Source: Corynebacterium sp. HMSC29G08 (GTDB taxonomy: Bacteria; Actinomycetota; Actinomycetes; Mycobacteriales; Mycobacteriaceae). Taken from it: 64,000 bases of DNA. A program made the position numbers and the translations under genes. Below, in pieces: positions 1 to 9,249 of the stretch. The stretch's first letter is position 1, and each line of letters starts with the position of its first letter. Location of the stretch: the NCBI RefSeq assembly GCF_001806875.1, contig NZ_KV786209.1, positions 520 through 64,519 on the forward strand, in the 5' to 3' direction. The notes beneath the pieces are model-generated. The model saw nothing but the letters and a program-made list of their open reading frames with translations, was not told the origin of the DNA and did not search any database.

Positions 1-5
1 AGCAG

Positions 6-368
6 TTACTCTTCAACCACTAACCCAAGATGGATGCTTGCCAACTCGTACTGGCCCGGGCCAGGAGGAAGAGCGGCTAATTCGGCGGCGGTTTGGGCGG
101 TGACTGGAATAATCCACCCGGTTTTTGGATCAAGTGTTGGATCCGAGGCGGTATCGGTGGGGGTGAAGGTGACGGGGCGGGACGTGGAGGCGTCGGCAAG
201 CAACTGCACCGGGCCCCGAAACTTCCGCAACGCGTTGAGACCCGGCGGGGTAGTGGTAATAATGACCAATTTTTCATCAGTGTCCGGCGAAAGGTTGGCG
301 GTGTGGACAGAAAGGTGTGCCACCGGAACCGTTGGAATCCTGTTGAAAAATCGGTCAAAGAAACCCAT
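6..368 (-). CDS. Hypothetical protein, about 120 aa
   Basis: No family recognised. The protein begins MGFFDRFFNRIP and ends LGLVVEE. It looks soluble, rich in Pro and Thr, with no signal peptide or membrane segment. The ATG at 368 is chosen; a TTG two codons upstream (374) is the alternative. The frame stays open further upstream to the end of pepT and reads plausibly as protein, but I see no ATG or GTG in it, so the true N-terminus could be longer. It lies just downstream of pepT on the same strand and may be cotranscribed with it. Confidence 0.5.
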   Translation of the reverse strand: MGFFDRFFNRIPTVPVAHLSVHTANLSPDTDEKLVIITTTPPGLNALRKFRGPVQLLADASTSRPVTFTPTDTASDPTLDPKTGWIIPVTAQTAAELAALPPGPGQYELASIHLGLVVEE

Positions 369-487
369 GTGCAATGAGTCTAGTGCCCGAAGAACGGCCA
401 GATCGTCTTGGATGACCAGCTGCCGAGCCGGTAGAGGAACCGAGACCTGTTGCGCACTGTGTGCAAACTTGCGTTCAGCGTGCGAAG

Positions 488-1717
488 TTACTGGCCGCGC
501 ATGAGTGCCAGCGTCAATGCGTAGCAGTGCTCGAGGGAAGGCACCGGCAAAAACTCGTAGATCGAGTGGAAGTTATGGGCGCCGGTAAAGTAATTCGGGG
601 TGTAAACACCCTGGTTGGACAGCCAAGACCCGTCGGTGCCGCCGCGCATGTCAATCTCCTTGACCTCGATGCCAAGACGACGCATCGTTGCGTGGAGCCT
701 CTCGGAGCCGATGGAGTTTTCGGTCGTTTTCGCGTCGGAGATATTCGCGTACACATCCTCAATGTTGCAGGTGATGGTGGTACGCGGATGGGCGTCGGCA
801 AGATTGCTGGCGAGCGCGCGCAAACGTTGCTTCTTCTCCTCGTATCCTGCGCGGTCATGGTCGCGGATGCTCAACTGCATCGTGCAGGTGGACTGGTTGC
901 CGTCGATGTGGTTGAGCCAGATGAAGCCTTCGCGGCCCTCGGTGTGCTCGGGCGTTTCCTGTGGGTCGAGCTGGTTGGCAAACTCCATTGCCAACGTGAT
1001 CGGGTTGACCAGGTTGCCCTTCGCATTCATTGGGTGGGCACTGACACCTGCGATGGTGATGGTGGCGGTGGCGGCGTTAAAGGTGGTCTCGACTACCTCG
1101 CCGAGTTCACCGCCATCGACGGTGTAGGCGTAGTCGACAGGGAAGCGCTCAAAGTCAATGGTACGCACACCGCGCAGGCCGATCTCCTCGTCTGGCACGA
1201 ACGCGATGTAAATGTCGCCTTGTGGCGCCTGGCCGCCAAGTTCGGTGACTGCCTCCATGATGGCAGTAACGCCAGCCTTATCGTCCGCGCCGAGTACGCT
1301 CGTGCCGTCCGTATGCACGATCGGCTGGCCCTCGTACGCTGCAAGTTCTGGGTGTTCGGCGGCCCGCAGCCAGAGATCGCGCTCGGCGTTGAGACAGATG
1401 TCGCTGCCGTCGAAGTAGGTGAGCTGCGGGTTTACCGCAGGAGAGAGATTTACATCCACTGTGTCCAGGTGGGAACAGAAACCGATCGCTGGGCCCTCAC
1501 CGGCACCCGGGATCTTCGCGGTGACCACGCACGTATCCGACAAGTGGACGTTGGTAGCTCCGGCGGCGGTGAGCTCGTTGACAAGCAAACGCGCGAACGT
1601 CCACTGGCTTTCGGTGGACGGGACCGTGGTCGCTGACGCGTCGGATTGACTTTCGGTGCGGACGTAGCGGAAGAAACGGTCGGTGAGGCGCTGCTGGATC
1701 GGCGTAAGAGTGCTCAT
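488..1717 (-). CDS. pepT: Peptidase T (tripeptide aminopeptidase)
   Basis: Cytoplasmic M20-family zinc aminopeptidase of 409 aa, close to the usual PepT length, which removes N-terminal residues from tripeptides. Visible motifs are FCSHLDTVD (metal His and catalytic Asp), the DGTSVLGADDKAGV bridging-Asp region, the VPDEEIG catalytic Glu pair, and a late HNFHS segment that carries a metal-binding His. The dimerisation domain lies between the EEIG motif and the C-terminal catalytic part. It is the second gene after the DUF2871 membrane protein (17-nt gap). The assignment rests on these motifs and full length. Confidence 0.92.
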   Translation of the reverse strand: MSTLTPIQQRLTDRFFRYVRTESQSDASATTVPSTESQWTFARLLVNELTAAGATNVHLSDTCVVTAKIPGAGEGPAIGFCSHLDTVDVNLSPAVNPQLTYFDGSDICLNAERDLWLRAAEHPELAAYEGQPIVHTDGTSVLGADDKAGVTAIMEAVTELGGQAPQGDIYIAFVPDEEIGLRGVRTIDFERFPVDYAYTVDGGELGEVVETTFNAATATITIAGVSAHPMNAKGNLVNPITLAMEFANQLDPQETPEHTEGREGFIWLNHIDGNQSTCTMQLSIRDHDRAGYEEKKQRLRALASNLADAHPRTTITCNIEDVYANISDAKTTENSIGSERLHATMRRLGIEVKEIDMRGGTDGSWLSNQGVYTPNYFTGAHNFHSIYEFLPVPSLEHCYALTLALMRGQ

Positions 1718-1734
1718 GCCGCGAGGGTAGCGCG

Positions 1735-2178
1735 TTAGTTTGCTGGTGCTGCCTCAGGGGAGCGGACGGGGTTATCGATGGCGCGGCCCAGCAGCACGAT
1801 GAAGATGATCAGTGCGATGGTGAGCATGATGTGGCCTAGACCTGCGATGCCAGAAATTGCCGCGCTCGATTCCTTGCCCAGCACCGTCAGTGAACCATGG
1901 AAAATCAGCATGGCGACGGTGGTGAGCAAGCCAGCGTTGTAGAGCCAGAAGAAAGCGTTGAAAAGCTTCTTGTCTCGAGAAAAGGTGAAGACCTTTTCTA
2001 GGGCAAGAAAGATGAGGAACATCATGAATCCCAGTGCCAGAAGGTGGGTGTGCGTGACGCCGAGCTGGGTGAACTGGCCTTCTGGGAAGTCGTTGGCGCG
2101 GGTGAACTCGCGGTAGAACACTCCGGAGATCAGACCGAATGCGAGGTAGAAGACTGCGGCTCTATAGAGCGACTTCAT
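1735..2178 (-). CDS. DUF2871 family membrane protein
   Basis: Small integral membrane protein of 147 aa with four hydrophobic segments (near residues 7-22, 45-60, 78-95 and 110-130). The THTHLLALGFMMFLIFL stretch is typical of DUF2871 proteins, whose function is unknown; it has histidines of a kind seen in haem-copper-related membrane proteins, but no role is claimed. A good Shine-Dalgarno AAGGAG precedes the ATG. It lies upstream of pepT on the same strand and is divergent from the YihY-type gene. Confidence 0.75.
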   Translation of the reverse strand: MKSLYRAAVFYLAFGLISGVFYREFTRANDFPEGQFTQLGVTHTHLLALGFMMFLIFLALEKVFTFSRDKKLFNAFFWLYNAGLLTTVAMLIFHGSLTVLGKESSAAISGIAGLGHIMLTIALIIFIVLLGRAIDNPVRSPEAAPAN

Positions 2179-2334
2179 TGAAAACTCCTTTTAGCAACAA
2201 GTTGTTGTGAAGATCATCTACGGTTTTACCAGAAAACGCGCGGCCTGGAAACCGAAGCATCGGTCAAAAGATGGAAGTGCTCCAACAGCCTCGCTCGCCT
2301 CGGACGCTGTGAGTGAGTGTATAAGGTGACCAGT

Positions 2335-3462
2335 ATGTCTGAATCGCACCGCGTGGATATGGTCGTGTCGTACGGCACCGGCGACCTTGTTGTCACCCCG
2401 TACGACTACGAAACACCACTACGCCGGGACAACCGACTCACACGCGCCGGATGGAAATCGCTCTTCCGTCGCGTAGTTACAGACTTTTCCAACGACGCAA
2501 TGGTGGACCGCGCCGCCACTTTGACCTATTACACCCTGCTGTCGGTGGCTCCAATGCTGCTCGCCGCATACTCCCTGTTCAGCCTGCTCATGCCTAGTAG
2601 CGACGAGATGGCCGATTCCATCATCGCGGACCTCATTGCTCAATACGTGCCGGTGCAACTACAAGAGGATGCATTCCGGTTAATCTCCGTTATTGTCGGC
2701 ACACCGGCGGAAAGCACCATCGCGCTTGCGGTGTCCGTGATTATCTCGCTGCTGTCCGCCTCGGCGTACGTGCGTTCCTTTTCACGCAACGCGAACCTTA
2801 TTTACGGACGCACTGAAAGCCGCCCGATAGTGGTGACCTGGCTAACCATGTGGCTGGTCACGCTGGTCATGGTCGTTGGTGCGGTGCTGATCATTCTTGG
2901 TGCGCTGCTGACCGATTCCATTGTGAATGCGGTGCTAGGCCCGATTGCCAGACCACTGCAGCTGCAAGAGGAACTGGATTATCTGACCTCTATTTTCTTA
3001 CCAGTGTGGGCATATCTGCGCGGGCCGGTCATTGCAATTGTGTCCATCGCGCTGGTGTCCGTGCTGTACTACTTCGCGCCAAACGTAAAACCGGGACGTT
3101 TCCGTGTGCTCACCCTGGGTTCAGCAACCGCGCTGTTAGTGATTGCAGGGTTATGGATGTCGTTTGGTCTGTACCTGAAATACGTTGGAATCCGAAGTAC
3201 CTACGGGGCATTCGGAACGGTACTTGCCGTGCTTGCGCTGATCTGGCTGATGAACATTGTGCTGCTCGAAGGCGTGAAAATAGACGCCGAAGTGCTGCGT
3301 TCCAAAGAGCTGCAAGCGGGTATGGACGCAAGACGCAACATTCAGGCACCGCCGCGCTCCAACAGGGGAGCTGCCTGGCGATTGAAAACCAGGCGTTGGA
3401 CCGATCGCGCAGCTGCGGAAATTCTTGAGGCTAGCGCCGAAAAGAAGGCTAATCCGCAATAA
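2335..3462 (+). CDS. YihY/BrkB-family inner membrane protein
   Basis: Polytopic membrane protein of 375 aa. The hallmark is the N-terminal segment DRAATLTYYTLLSVAPMLLA followed by about six membrane helices, as in the YihY/virulence factor BrkB family. The family was once called RNase BN, which is now considered wrong; its true function is unsettled. The start at 2335 is chosen because AAGGTG lies 6 nt upstream; a GTG at 2317 would add six residues. The 3' end overlaps the convergent prfC end by 14 bp, so there is no room for a separate terminator. Confidence 0.85.
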   Translation: MSESHRVDMVVSYGTGDLVVTPYDYETPLRRDNRLTRAGWKSLFRRVVTDFSNDAMVDRAATLTYYTLLSVAPMLLAAYSLFSLLMPSSDEMADSIIADLIAQYVPVQLQEDAFRLISVIVGTPAESTIALAVSVIISLLSASAYVRSFSRNANLIYGRTESRPIVVTWLTMWLVTLVMVVGAVLIILGALLTDSIVNAVLGPIARPLQLQEELDYLTSIFLPVWAYLRGPVIAIVSIALVSVLYYFAPNVKPGRFRVLTLGSATALLVIAGLWMSFGLYLKYVGIRSTYGAFGTVLAVLALIWLMNIVLLEGVKIDAEVLRSKELQAGMDARRNIQAPPRSNRGAAWRLKTRRWTDRAAAEILEASAEKKANPQ

Positions 3463-5035
3463 GCGGCTCGATGGTCAGCTCCGGGTGCTCCTTTTCCACG
3501 AAGGCGAGCTTCCACTTGTCACCAAACAGGGCGATAAGCTCGCCGTCAGAGCGAGTGAAGATCTCTACGCCGCGCTGACGACCTAGCTCGGGTGCGGAGT
3601 CCGCGTCGGTGCGGCGTGCAACGGAGTAGGGGATTGGCTCCGTGATGGTCTCCACGTTGTACTCCAACTCCATGCGAGCCTGCATGACCTCGAACTGCAT
3701 CGGGCCGACCGCCGCCATGACGGGAGCTGCGTCCCCACGCGTGTCGTTGCGCAGGATCTGCACAACGCCCTCGGCATCCAGCTGATCCAAGCCCTTGCGG
3801 AACTGCTTGTACTTGCCAAGGGACTTCGCCCGTAGCGTGCGGAAGTACTCCGGCGCGAATTGCGGCATTGGCGGGAACTGCACCTTCTTGCCAGCAAAGA
3901 TCGTGTCGCCAGGCGCAAGGGAACCCGCGTTGACCAGGCCAATGATATCGCCAGGGAAGGCGGTTTCCACCGTGTCGCGGGAACGACCAAACACCGTCAA
4001 CGCGTACTTCGTGGAAAACGTCCTGCCGGACTGCGCATGGGTGACCTGCATGCCGCGATCAAACTCACCGGTAACCACGCGCATAAACGCCAACGTGTCG
4101 CGGTGATTGCGGTCCATACCAGCCTGCACCTTGAACACCACGCCGGAGAATTCATCATTAAGCTCACGGTCTTTTTTGCCCGCGGGCGCTGGCGCGATCG
4201 CACACAGCGTGTCCAGGATCTGGTGCACGCCGAAGTTCAGCATCGCAGAGGCGAAAATGATCGGGGACGTGATGCACTGTTCGAAGAGTTGTTGGTCGTG
4301 CACGGCGCCGTCGGCAAGCAAAAGCTCCGCCTCCTCCAGTGCAGTCTCCCAGGTATCCCCCTCCTTCGCCGCAGCCTCGTCGGGGGAATAGTGCTCCTCC
4401 GGTGCGATGGTGGAGCCGCCGGCGGTGCGGATGAAGTGCACATACCCGTCGACCTCGCCATCAGTGGAAACATGTGCAAGACCACGGAAGTCGCCGGCCT
4501 CACCAACTGGCCAATACAGCGGGGTCGGCTGCAGATCAATCTCAGTGACAATCTCATCCACCAGCTCCAGCGGCTCACGTCCCACACGGTCCCACTTGTT
4601 AATCACCGTGACAATGGGCAGGCCGCGGGCCTTGCACACGCGGAAGAGTTTTAAGGTTTGGGGCTCGAGGCCCTTTGCGGCGTCGATAAGCATGACAGCC
4701 GCGTCAACCGCGGAAAGCACACGGTAGGTATCCTCGGAAAAGTCCGCGTGGCCAGGGGTATCCACCAGGTTGATCACATAGGGCTCGCCCTCGTGACCAT
4801 CCGGCGCATACTCAAACTGCAACGCAGAAGACGCGACGGAAATACCGCGCTCTTTTTCCATATCCATCCAGTCGGAGACCGTGGACTTGCGGTTGCCCTT
4901 GCCATGCACCGCACCAGCCTCCGAAATTACGTGTGCGTGCAGCGCCAACGCCTCCGTCAACGTGGACTTACCAGCATCGGGGTGGGCGATGACGGCGAAC
5001 GTGCGGCGGCGTTTGGCTTCGGCGACAGTGCTCAT
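3449..5035 (-). CDS. prfC: Peptide chain release factor 3
   Basis: Translational GTPase of 528 aa that recycles RF1/RF2 from the ribosome after termination. The G1 loop AHPDAGKSTLTEAL, the G3 motif DTPGH and the G4 motif NKWD are all present, and the RF3-specific C-terminal domain is full length. The start ATG is only 33 bp from the divergent gene at 5069. No clear Shine-Dalgarno is seen, but TGTATT lies 6 nt before the ATG, so a leaderless transcript is possible. Confidence 0.95.
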   Translation of the reverse strand: MSTVAEAKRRRTFAVIAHPDAGKSTLTEALALHAHVISEAGAVHGKGNRKSTVSDWMDMEKERGISVASSALQFEYAPDGHEGEPYVINLVDTPGHADFSEDTYRVLSAVDAAVMLIDAAKGLEPQTLKLFRVCKARGLPIVTVINKWDRVGREPLELVDEIVTEIDLQPTPLYWPVGEAGDFRGLAHVSTDGEVDGYVHFIRTAGGSTIAPEEHYSPDEAAAKEGDTWETALEEAELLLADGAVHDQQLFEQCITSPIIFASAMLNFGVHQILDTLCAIAPAPAGKKDRELNDEFSGVVFKVQAGMDRNHRDTLAFMRVVTGEFDRGMQVTHAQSGRTFSTKYALTVFGRSRDTVETAFPGDIIGLVNAGSLAPGDTIFAGKKVQFPPMPQFAPEYFRTLRAKSLGKYKQFRKGLDQLDAEGVVQILRNDTRGDAAPVMAAVGPMQFEVMQARMELEYNVETITEPIPYSVARRTDADSAPELGRQRGVEIFTRSDGELIALFGDKWKLAFVEKEHPELTIEPLIAD

Positions 5036-5068
5036 AAATCAAATACAGTAGTTGGTATTTTGGGCAGC

Positions 5069-5650
5069 ATGACAATCCTGACTCCCAATACCGCAATCCT
5101 GTCCATTCACCTTGTCAATGACATTGTTGGCGAGGGCACAGCCTTCGGCTCCCTGTTCTACCCCCAGGTGGTGGAACGCGACGTCATCGCACGAAGCAAC
5201 GAGGCGTTCGCCGCAGTCCGCGAAGCCGGCGGCCTGGTCGTGCACGTGTGCATCGCGCTAGCCCCGGACTACTCTGATTCGGACCCGAACATTCCGCTGC
5301 TTGCCATGGCTGAGCAGGCCGGCGCGCTGCAGGCAGGCTCCGAGGGGGCTTCACTACTTGACGACGTCAACGTCAACTCCTCCGACGCCACCCTCACCCA
5401 CATCCGACCCGGCCCGTTTACGGGTTCTGAGCTGGAAAACCTGCTGCGTGAGCGCGGCATCACAGATGTGATCGTCTCCGGCGTAGCCACCAACGCTTCG
5501 GTGGATTCTACGGTGCGTCAGGCCTCCGACCTTGGGTTTAAGACCTACCTGCTGGAGGACGCCTGCTCCGCAGCAACGCCTGAGGCGCACGCTGCTGCGG
5601 TTGAAACCGCTGGCCTGTTCGCCCGCATCATCACCACTGCAGACCTCTAA
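5069..5650 (+). CDS. Isochorismatase-fold protein lacking the usual catalytic triad
   Basis: Protein of 193 aa with the isochorismatase/cysteine-hydrolase fold: a first beta strand AILSIHLVNDIV, a middle FTGSELENLL segment, and the VSGVATNASVDST motif. The canonical Asp of the first strand is His, and the nucleophilic Cys of the last motif is Ser, so ordinary cysteine-hydrolase chemistry is unlikely. TATTTT at 5056-5061 lies 7 nt before the ATG and there is no Shine-Dalgarno, which fits a leaderless mRNA. The FMN reductase gene follows after 27 nt, so the two are probably cotranscribed. Confidence 0.75.
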   Translation: MTILTPNTAILSIHLVNDIVGEGTAFGSLFYPQVVERDVIARSNEAFAAVREAGGLVVHVCIALAPDYSDSDPNIPLLAMAEQAGALQAGSEGASLLDDVNVNSSDATLTHIRPGPFTGSELENLLRERGITDVIVSGVATNASVDSTVRQASDLGFKTYLLEDACSAATPEAHAAAVETAGLFARIITTADL

Positions 5651-5677
5651 GAAATAGACGAAAACCTAAGGAGAATC

Positions 5678-6223
5678 ATGAGCAAGAAAACTATTGGTGT
5701 TTTTCTCGGTTCCGTCCGCGAAGGCCGTTTCGGTGAAGTAGTAGCCAATTGGGTGATGGAAAAGGCACAAGACCGTGAAGGTTTCGAGTACACACTGCTG
5801 GACCTACGCGAGTTTGACGTGCCGTACCTGGTAGCCACCATGCCGCCGGGGGCAGCAAACAAACAATACGAGGATCCGGCGGTAACCCGCTGGTCGGAGG
5901 CCGTGGACGCCTGCGACGGCTACATCTTTGTCACCCCGGAATACAACCACTCGGTGCCTGGCACGATGAAAAACGCCGTTGACTCACTCGGCGCTGAATG
6001 GAGAAACAAGCCTGTGGCGTTTGTGGGCTACGGTGCGGACAGTGCTATCCGTGCGGTAGAGCATTGGCGCGTGATCGTGGCCAACTTCTCCATGTTTGAT
6101 ATCCGCAACCAGGTCGCATTGTCCATCTTCGACGACGTCAAGGACGGCGCACTTGCGCCGCGTGACGTGAAGGTCCAGTCATTGGAAACGGTGCTGGGAG
6201 ACCTTGAGCAGCAGCTGATCTAG
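5678..6223 (+). CDS. NADPH-dependent FMN reductase family protein
   Basis: Flavodoxin-like protein of 181 aa. It begins KKTIGVFLGSVREGRFGEVVA, the phosphate-binding loop of the FMN_red family, and contains the family motif VTPEYNHSVPGTMKNAVD, which covers the FMN ring. It probably reduces FMN or quinones with NAD(P)H. AAGGAG lies close upstream of the ATG. It appears to be the second gene of an operon with the isochorismatase-fold protein. Confidence 0.88.
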   Translation: MSKKTIGVFLGSVREGRFGEVVANWVMEKAQDREGFEYTLLDLREFDVPYLVATMPPGAANKQYEDPAVTRWSEAVDACDGYIFVTPEYNHSVPGTMKNAVDSLGAEWRNKPVAFVGYGADSAIRAVEHWRVIVANFSMFDIRNQVALSIFDDVKDGALAPRDVKVQSLETVLGDLEQQLI

Positions 6224-6243
6224 GCAGAGCTAGTCAGAGCTAG

Positions 6244-6417
6244 TCAGCCAGCGGCGCCGCCTCGCGCACAAGACGCGCGTTTTCGGCGCTGGGTCGGACT
6301 CCATCTCGTCCTCCAGCCGTGGCAGAGCAGGAGGGCGATTTCACTAGTGGTTTCTTCGGCTTCGTAGATGCCGTCTGCGGGTGGGAATTTGCTGTTGGTC
6401 ATGGCGTGGTAGCTCAT
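6244..6417 (-). CDS. Doubtful small ORF downstream of pth
   Basis: Open frame of 57 codons starting MSYHAMTNSKFPPADGIYEA, 11 bp after the pth stop on the same strand. The N-terminal half looks like a real protein (acidic, EAEETTSEIALLL), but the second half becomes Arg/Trp/Cys-rich, and another frame over the same stretch reads more naturally (ending ENARLVREAAPLAD). This may be a short lineage-specific gene carrying a frameshift. Just beyond it is a 10-bp tandem repeat (cagagctagt, twice). Confidence 0.3.
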   Translation of the reverse strand: MSYHAMTNSKFPPADGIYEAEETTSEIALLLCHGWRTRWSPTQRRKRASCARGGAAG

Positions 6418-6428
6418 GCCCCTGCAAC

Positions 6429-6986
6429 TTACTTAGTTGCGTGGATCACATTCTGGGCTTTTTCTAGGCCTTCGCTGATAATCATCTGGACGGCTTTGGC
6501 AGCGAGGGCGATTTGGTCGCTCACGTCCGCCTCGATAGGCGAAAGCACCCAGTCTGGTACTGACACTCCTTTCGGTGGACGGGCAATGCCGACGCGAACC
6601 CTCAGGTAATCGCGCGTGCCCAGGTGCTCGGTGAGCGACTTCAGGCCGTTGTGGCCATTCTCGTTGCCGCCGCGCTTCACGCGCACGGTGCCCACTGGCA
6701 GGTCCAACTCATCATGAATCACAATGATCCGCCCCGCCGGTACACCCAGCTTCTTTGCAAGGGGAGCAACCGCCTCGCCGGAGAGGTTCATGAATGTCTG
6801 GGGTTTGATTACCGCGGCGCCGTCAATGTCCGGCAGCGCATCGGCTACCATGAAGCCCACGTTGTGCCTTGTCGCTGCGTATTTCTCGCCAGGGTTGCCA
6901 AGGCCAACCACCAGCCACTCGGCTTTCGGGGTTTTCGGGGTGCGTTTACGTCTGAAAAATCCAAACACACCCCATAATGTACGCAT
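6429..6986 (-). CDS. pth: Peptidyl-tRNA hydrolase (first paralogue)
   Basis: Enzyme of 185 aa that frees tRNA from drop-off peptidyl-tRNA. It has the Pth signature set: VVGLGNPGEKYAATRHNVGF with the catalytic His, KPQTFMNLSG, HDELDLP and GGNENGHNGLKS. The N-terminus carries a short basic extension (FFRRKRTPKTPK) ahead of the core. The start at 6986 is preceded by GGGGAAAG. Its ATG overlaps the ATG of the divergent gene at 6985 within a CATG. A second paralogue lies at 8683-9231. Confidence 0.93.
   Translation of the reverse strand: MRTLWGVFGFFRRKRTPKTPKAEWLVVGLGNPGEKYAATRHNVGFMVADALPDIDGAAVIKPQTFMNLSGEAVAPLAKKLGVPAGRIIVIHDELDLPVGTVRVKRGGNENGHNGLKSLTEHLGTRDYLRVRVGIARPPKGVSVPDWVLSPIEADVSDQIALAAKAVQMIISEGLEKAQNVIHATK
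6973..6978 (+). promoter_or_regulatory. -10 element for a leaderless transcript
   Basis: CATAAT ends 6 nt before the ATG at 6985, with no Shine-Dalgarno between. This spacing places the transcription start at or very near the A of the ATG, as in leaderless actinobacterial mRNAs. The element lies inside the first codons of the divergent pth gene. Confidence 0.5.
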
Positions 6987-7872
6987 GGACTTTCCCCGAG
7001 TGATCGCAGCACCCATGGCAGGTGGACCATCCACACCCGCACTTGTCAACGCCGTGAGCTTCGGCTTCATTCCCCTCGGCACGTGCACGCTTACGCAAGC
7101 CCGCGAGTGGCTCGCCGCATGTACACCGCCCTACGGTGCGAACCTCTTTGTCCCGCAGCCGGAGCCTTTGCTTGTAGACGTCCACGCAACCGCCACCCAC
7201 CTCAACCAACCCATCCCCGAGGTCACTTCCGACTACGCTCAGAAGTTCACCCTGGTACTTGAGGCGGCACCTGCCGTGGTCTCGTCTACGTTCGGCTGCT
7301 TCAGCGAGGAGGAGATCGCCCAGCTGCACGCCGTTGGCTCGGAGGCATGGGCAACCGTGACAAGCCCGGAGGAGATCACGCAGGCAAAGCTCAAGGGAGT
7401 GGACGGCATGATTGTCCAAGGTCCACTCGCCGGCGGACACCGTGGCACATGGAACCAACACGATGACCCGGATCAGCGGCCGCTGGAAGAGCTCCTTTTG
7501 CTTGCGGACTGCCCCGTGATCGCCGCTGGCGGCATCCGATCAGCCGAAGACGTTGCCAGGTTGCAAGACACATTCGACGTGCCAGTCGCCTGTGGCACCG
7601 CCTTTCTGCTTGCAGATGAAGCCGGAACCAGCGAACGCAACCGCGAACTGCTGCAGAGCGATGCGCCCGCGGTGGTCTCGCGTGCCTTCTCCGGACGTTG
7701 GGCCAGCGGGGTAGAAACCGAATTCACTCGCGCCAACCCGAACCTACCGCCGACGTACCCCTACCTGCGCCCGATGACCAGCACTAATGATTACTGTCTC
7801 GTCGGCGCGGACCGCGGCGAGCTCCTGGCTGCACCTGCACGCAAGATCGAGCGGATGCTTACGCCGAATTAG
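6985..7872 (+). CDS. Nitronate monooxygenase / 2-nitropropane dioxygenase-like protein
   Basis: FMN-dependent TIM-barrel protein of 295 aa. Family marks are the N-terminal [19 protein letters not shown], the central [17 protein letters not shown], which carries the His-Arg pair of the class, and [13 protein letters not shown], which binds the FMN phosphate. The family oxidises alkyl nitronates to carbonyls and nitrite; the substrate here is unknown. The start fits a leaderless transcript. The 3' end overlaps the convergent FAH-family gene by 4 bp. Confidence 0.82.
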   Translation: MDFPRVIAAPMAGGPSTPALVNAVSFGFIPLGTCTLTQAREWLAACTPPYGANLFVPQPEPLLVDVHATATHLNQPIPEVTSDYAQKFTLVLEAAPAVVSSTFGCFSEEEIAQLHAVGSEAWATVTSPEEITQAKLKGVDGMIVQGPLAGGHRGTWNQHDDPDQRPLEELLLLADCPVIAAGGIRSAEDVARLQDTFDVPVACGTAFLLADEAGTSERNRELLQSDAPAVVSRAFSGRWASGVETEFTRANPNLPPTYPYLRPMTSTNDYCLVGADRGELLAAPARKIERMLTPN

Positions 7873-8678
7873 TACACGCGCGTGGTGTTTTCGATAGCGC
7901 CCAGGCCCTCGATTTCCACGCGCACCGTCTCGCCATTTTGAATGTAGCGCTTCGGGTTGCGCGCATGCCCCACGCCATCCGGGGTGCCGGTGGCAATCAC
8001 GTCACCCGGGGCAAGCGGGTAGATATGCGAAATGAACTCGATTAGCTTTGCCGGGGAAAACACCAGGTCATCGGTGGGGGAATGCTGCATCTGCTCACCA
8101 TCGAGCGTGGTGGTGAGCGCAGGCCCCGGGCACCACTCAGTGTCTAACCACGGACCGAAACCGGCGGTCTTCTCTAGGGACTTGCCCTGGTGCCACTGCT
8201 GGGTGCGCTTCTGGTAGGTGCGCTGCGTGTAATCGTTGATCACGGAGTAGCCAGCAATGTAGGCCTCGCCGTCTTGCACGTGGCGTGCATACTTGCCAAC
8301 GATCACGGCCAACTCGCCCTCAAAGTCCAAGGACTCCGCGTTAAACTCCGGCACCTCAACATCGTCGTATGGGCCGATCAGCGCCTCCGGGAACTTGATA
8401 AACAAGGTGGGCACGTCCGGCCGCTCATGCCCCATCTCCTCAATGTGCTTGGCGTAGTTCAGGCCAACACAAATAATCTTGCCCGGACGTGGGATGACGG
8501 GGGCTAGGTCGGTGGGGGTAAAGGGCGTCGGCGCAGCGTCGATAAGCGAAAGCTCCTGCCAGTTTTCCTGGGCAAGCAGCGCGCCAACGTCCCCAAACGG
8601 CAAAAGCACCGCCTCCGAATCGGAGACAATGCGGGCTGCCGAGGTGCCATTTTCAGTGCGAAGTGTAGCCAATCTCAT
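7869..8678 (-). CDS. Fumarylacetoacetate hydrolase-family protein
   Basis: Protein of 269 aa with the FAH catalytic fold: [16 protein letters not shown], a metal-binding [13 protein letters not shown] segment with its acidic residues, and [18 protein letters not shown] near the end. Relatives hydrolyse or decarboxylate fumarylpyruvate, acylpyruvates or 2-hydroxymuconate-type acids. It is the last gene of an apparent rplY-pth-FAH operon, starting 4 nt after the pth stop. A link to aromatic degradation is possible but not shown by the sequence. Confidence 0.85.
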   Translation of the reverse strand: MRLATLRTENGTSAARIVSDSEAVLLPFGDVGALLAQENWQELSLIDAAPTPFTPTDLAPVIPRPGKIICVGLNYAKHIEEMGHERPDVPTLFIKFPEALIGPYDDVEVPEFNAESLDFEGELAVIVGKYARHVQDGEAYIAGYSVINDYTQRTYQKRTQQWHQGKSLEKTAGFGPWLDTEWCPGPALTTTLDGEQMQHSPTDDLVFSPAKLIEFISHIYPLAPGDVIATGTPDGVGHARNPKRYIQNGETVRVEIEGLGAIENTTRVY

Positions 8679-8682
8679 GGGG

Positions 8683-9231
8683 CTACCCTAGCTGGCGAAG
8701 CACCTCATCGGCGGCGTTTGCGGCAGCAATTGTGATTTCGATCTGCTCCTTGGCGGCAAAGGGTTTAAGCACATAATCTGCAGGCGCCATACGTCCTGGG
8801 GGACGGCCAATGCCAACCGCCAGCTTGTGATACGTGTTGCCTACGGCCTTAGTTACGGACTTCAATCCATTATGGCCGTGGTCGCCACCGCCAACGCGCA
8901 GCTTGACCTCACCCAGATCAAGATCAAGCTCGTCATACACCACGTAAAGATCCCTCGGCTGCACGCGGAAGTAATCCATCAACGCCTTGACGGGCCCGCC
9001 CGAAAGGTTCATGAACGAACGGGTGCGGGCCAACACCACCTGGTCATTCGCAACCAGGCGGCCGGCGGCCAACTCCGCGATTTCCGTGTTGGTTTTCTTA
9101 TGGGCAGAAAGCTGCGCAGGCATAGGTAAAACCCTGGTCAGCAGCTCATCAATCACCATCGCACCAGCGTTGTGGCGTGTGGATTCATACTGCGGACCAG
9201 GGTTTCCCAGGCCAACAATCAAGATGGTCAC
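8683..9231 (-). CDS. pth: Peptidyl-tRNA hydrolase (second paralogue)
   Basis: Full-length Pth of 182 aa with all family motifs: [19 protein letters not shown] with the catalytic His, [19 protein letters not shown] and [11 protein letters not shown]. It lies 18 nt downstream of rplY, the usual bacterial gene order, so this copy is probably the ancestral housekeeping gene and the one at 6429-6986 the additional paralogue. Confidence 0.95.
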   Translation of the reverse strand: MTILIVGLGNPGPQYESTRHNAGAMVIDELLTRVLPMPAQLSAHKKTNTEIAELAAGRLVANDQVVLARTRSFMNLSGGPVKALMDYFRVQPRDLYVVYDELDLDLGEVKLRVGGGDHGHNGLKSVTKAVGNTYHKLAVGIGRPPGRMAPADYVLKPFAAKEQIEITIAAANAADEVLRQLG

Positions 9232-9249
9232 GCGACCATCTTAGAAGGC

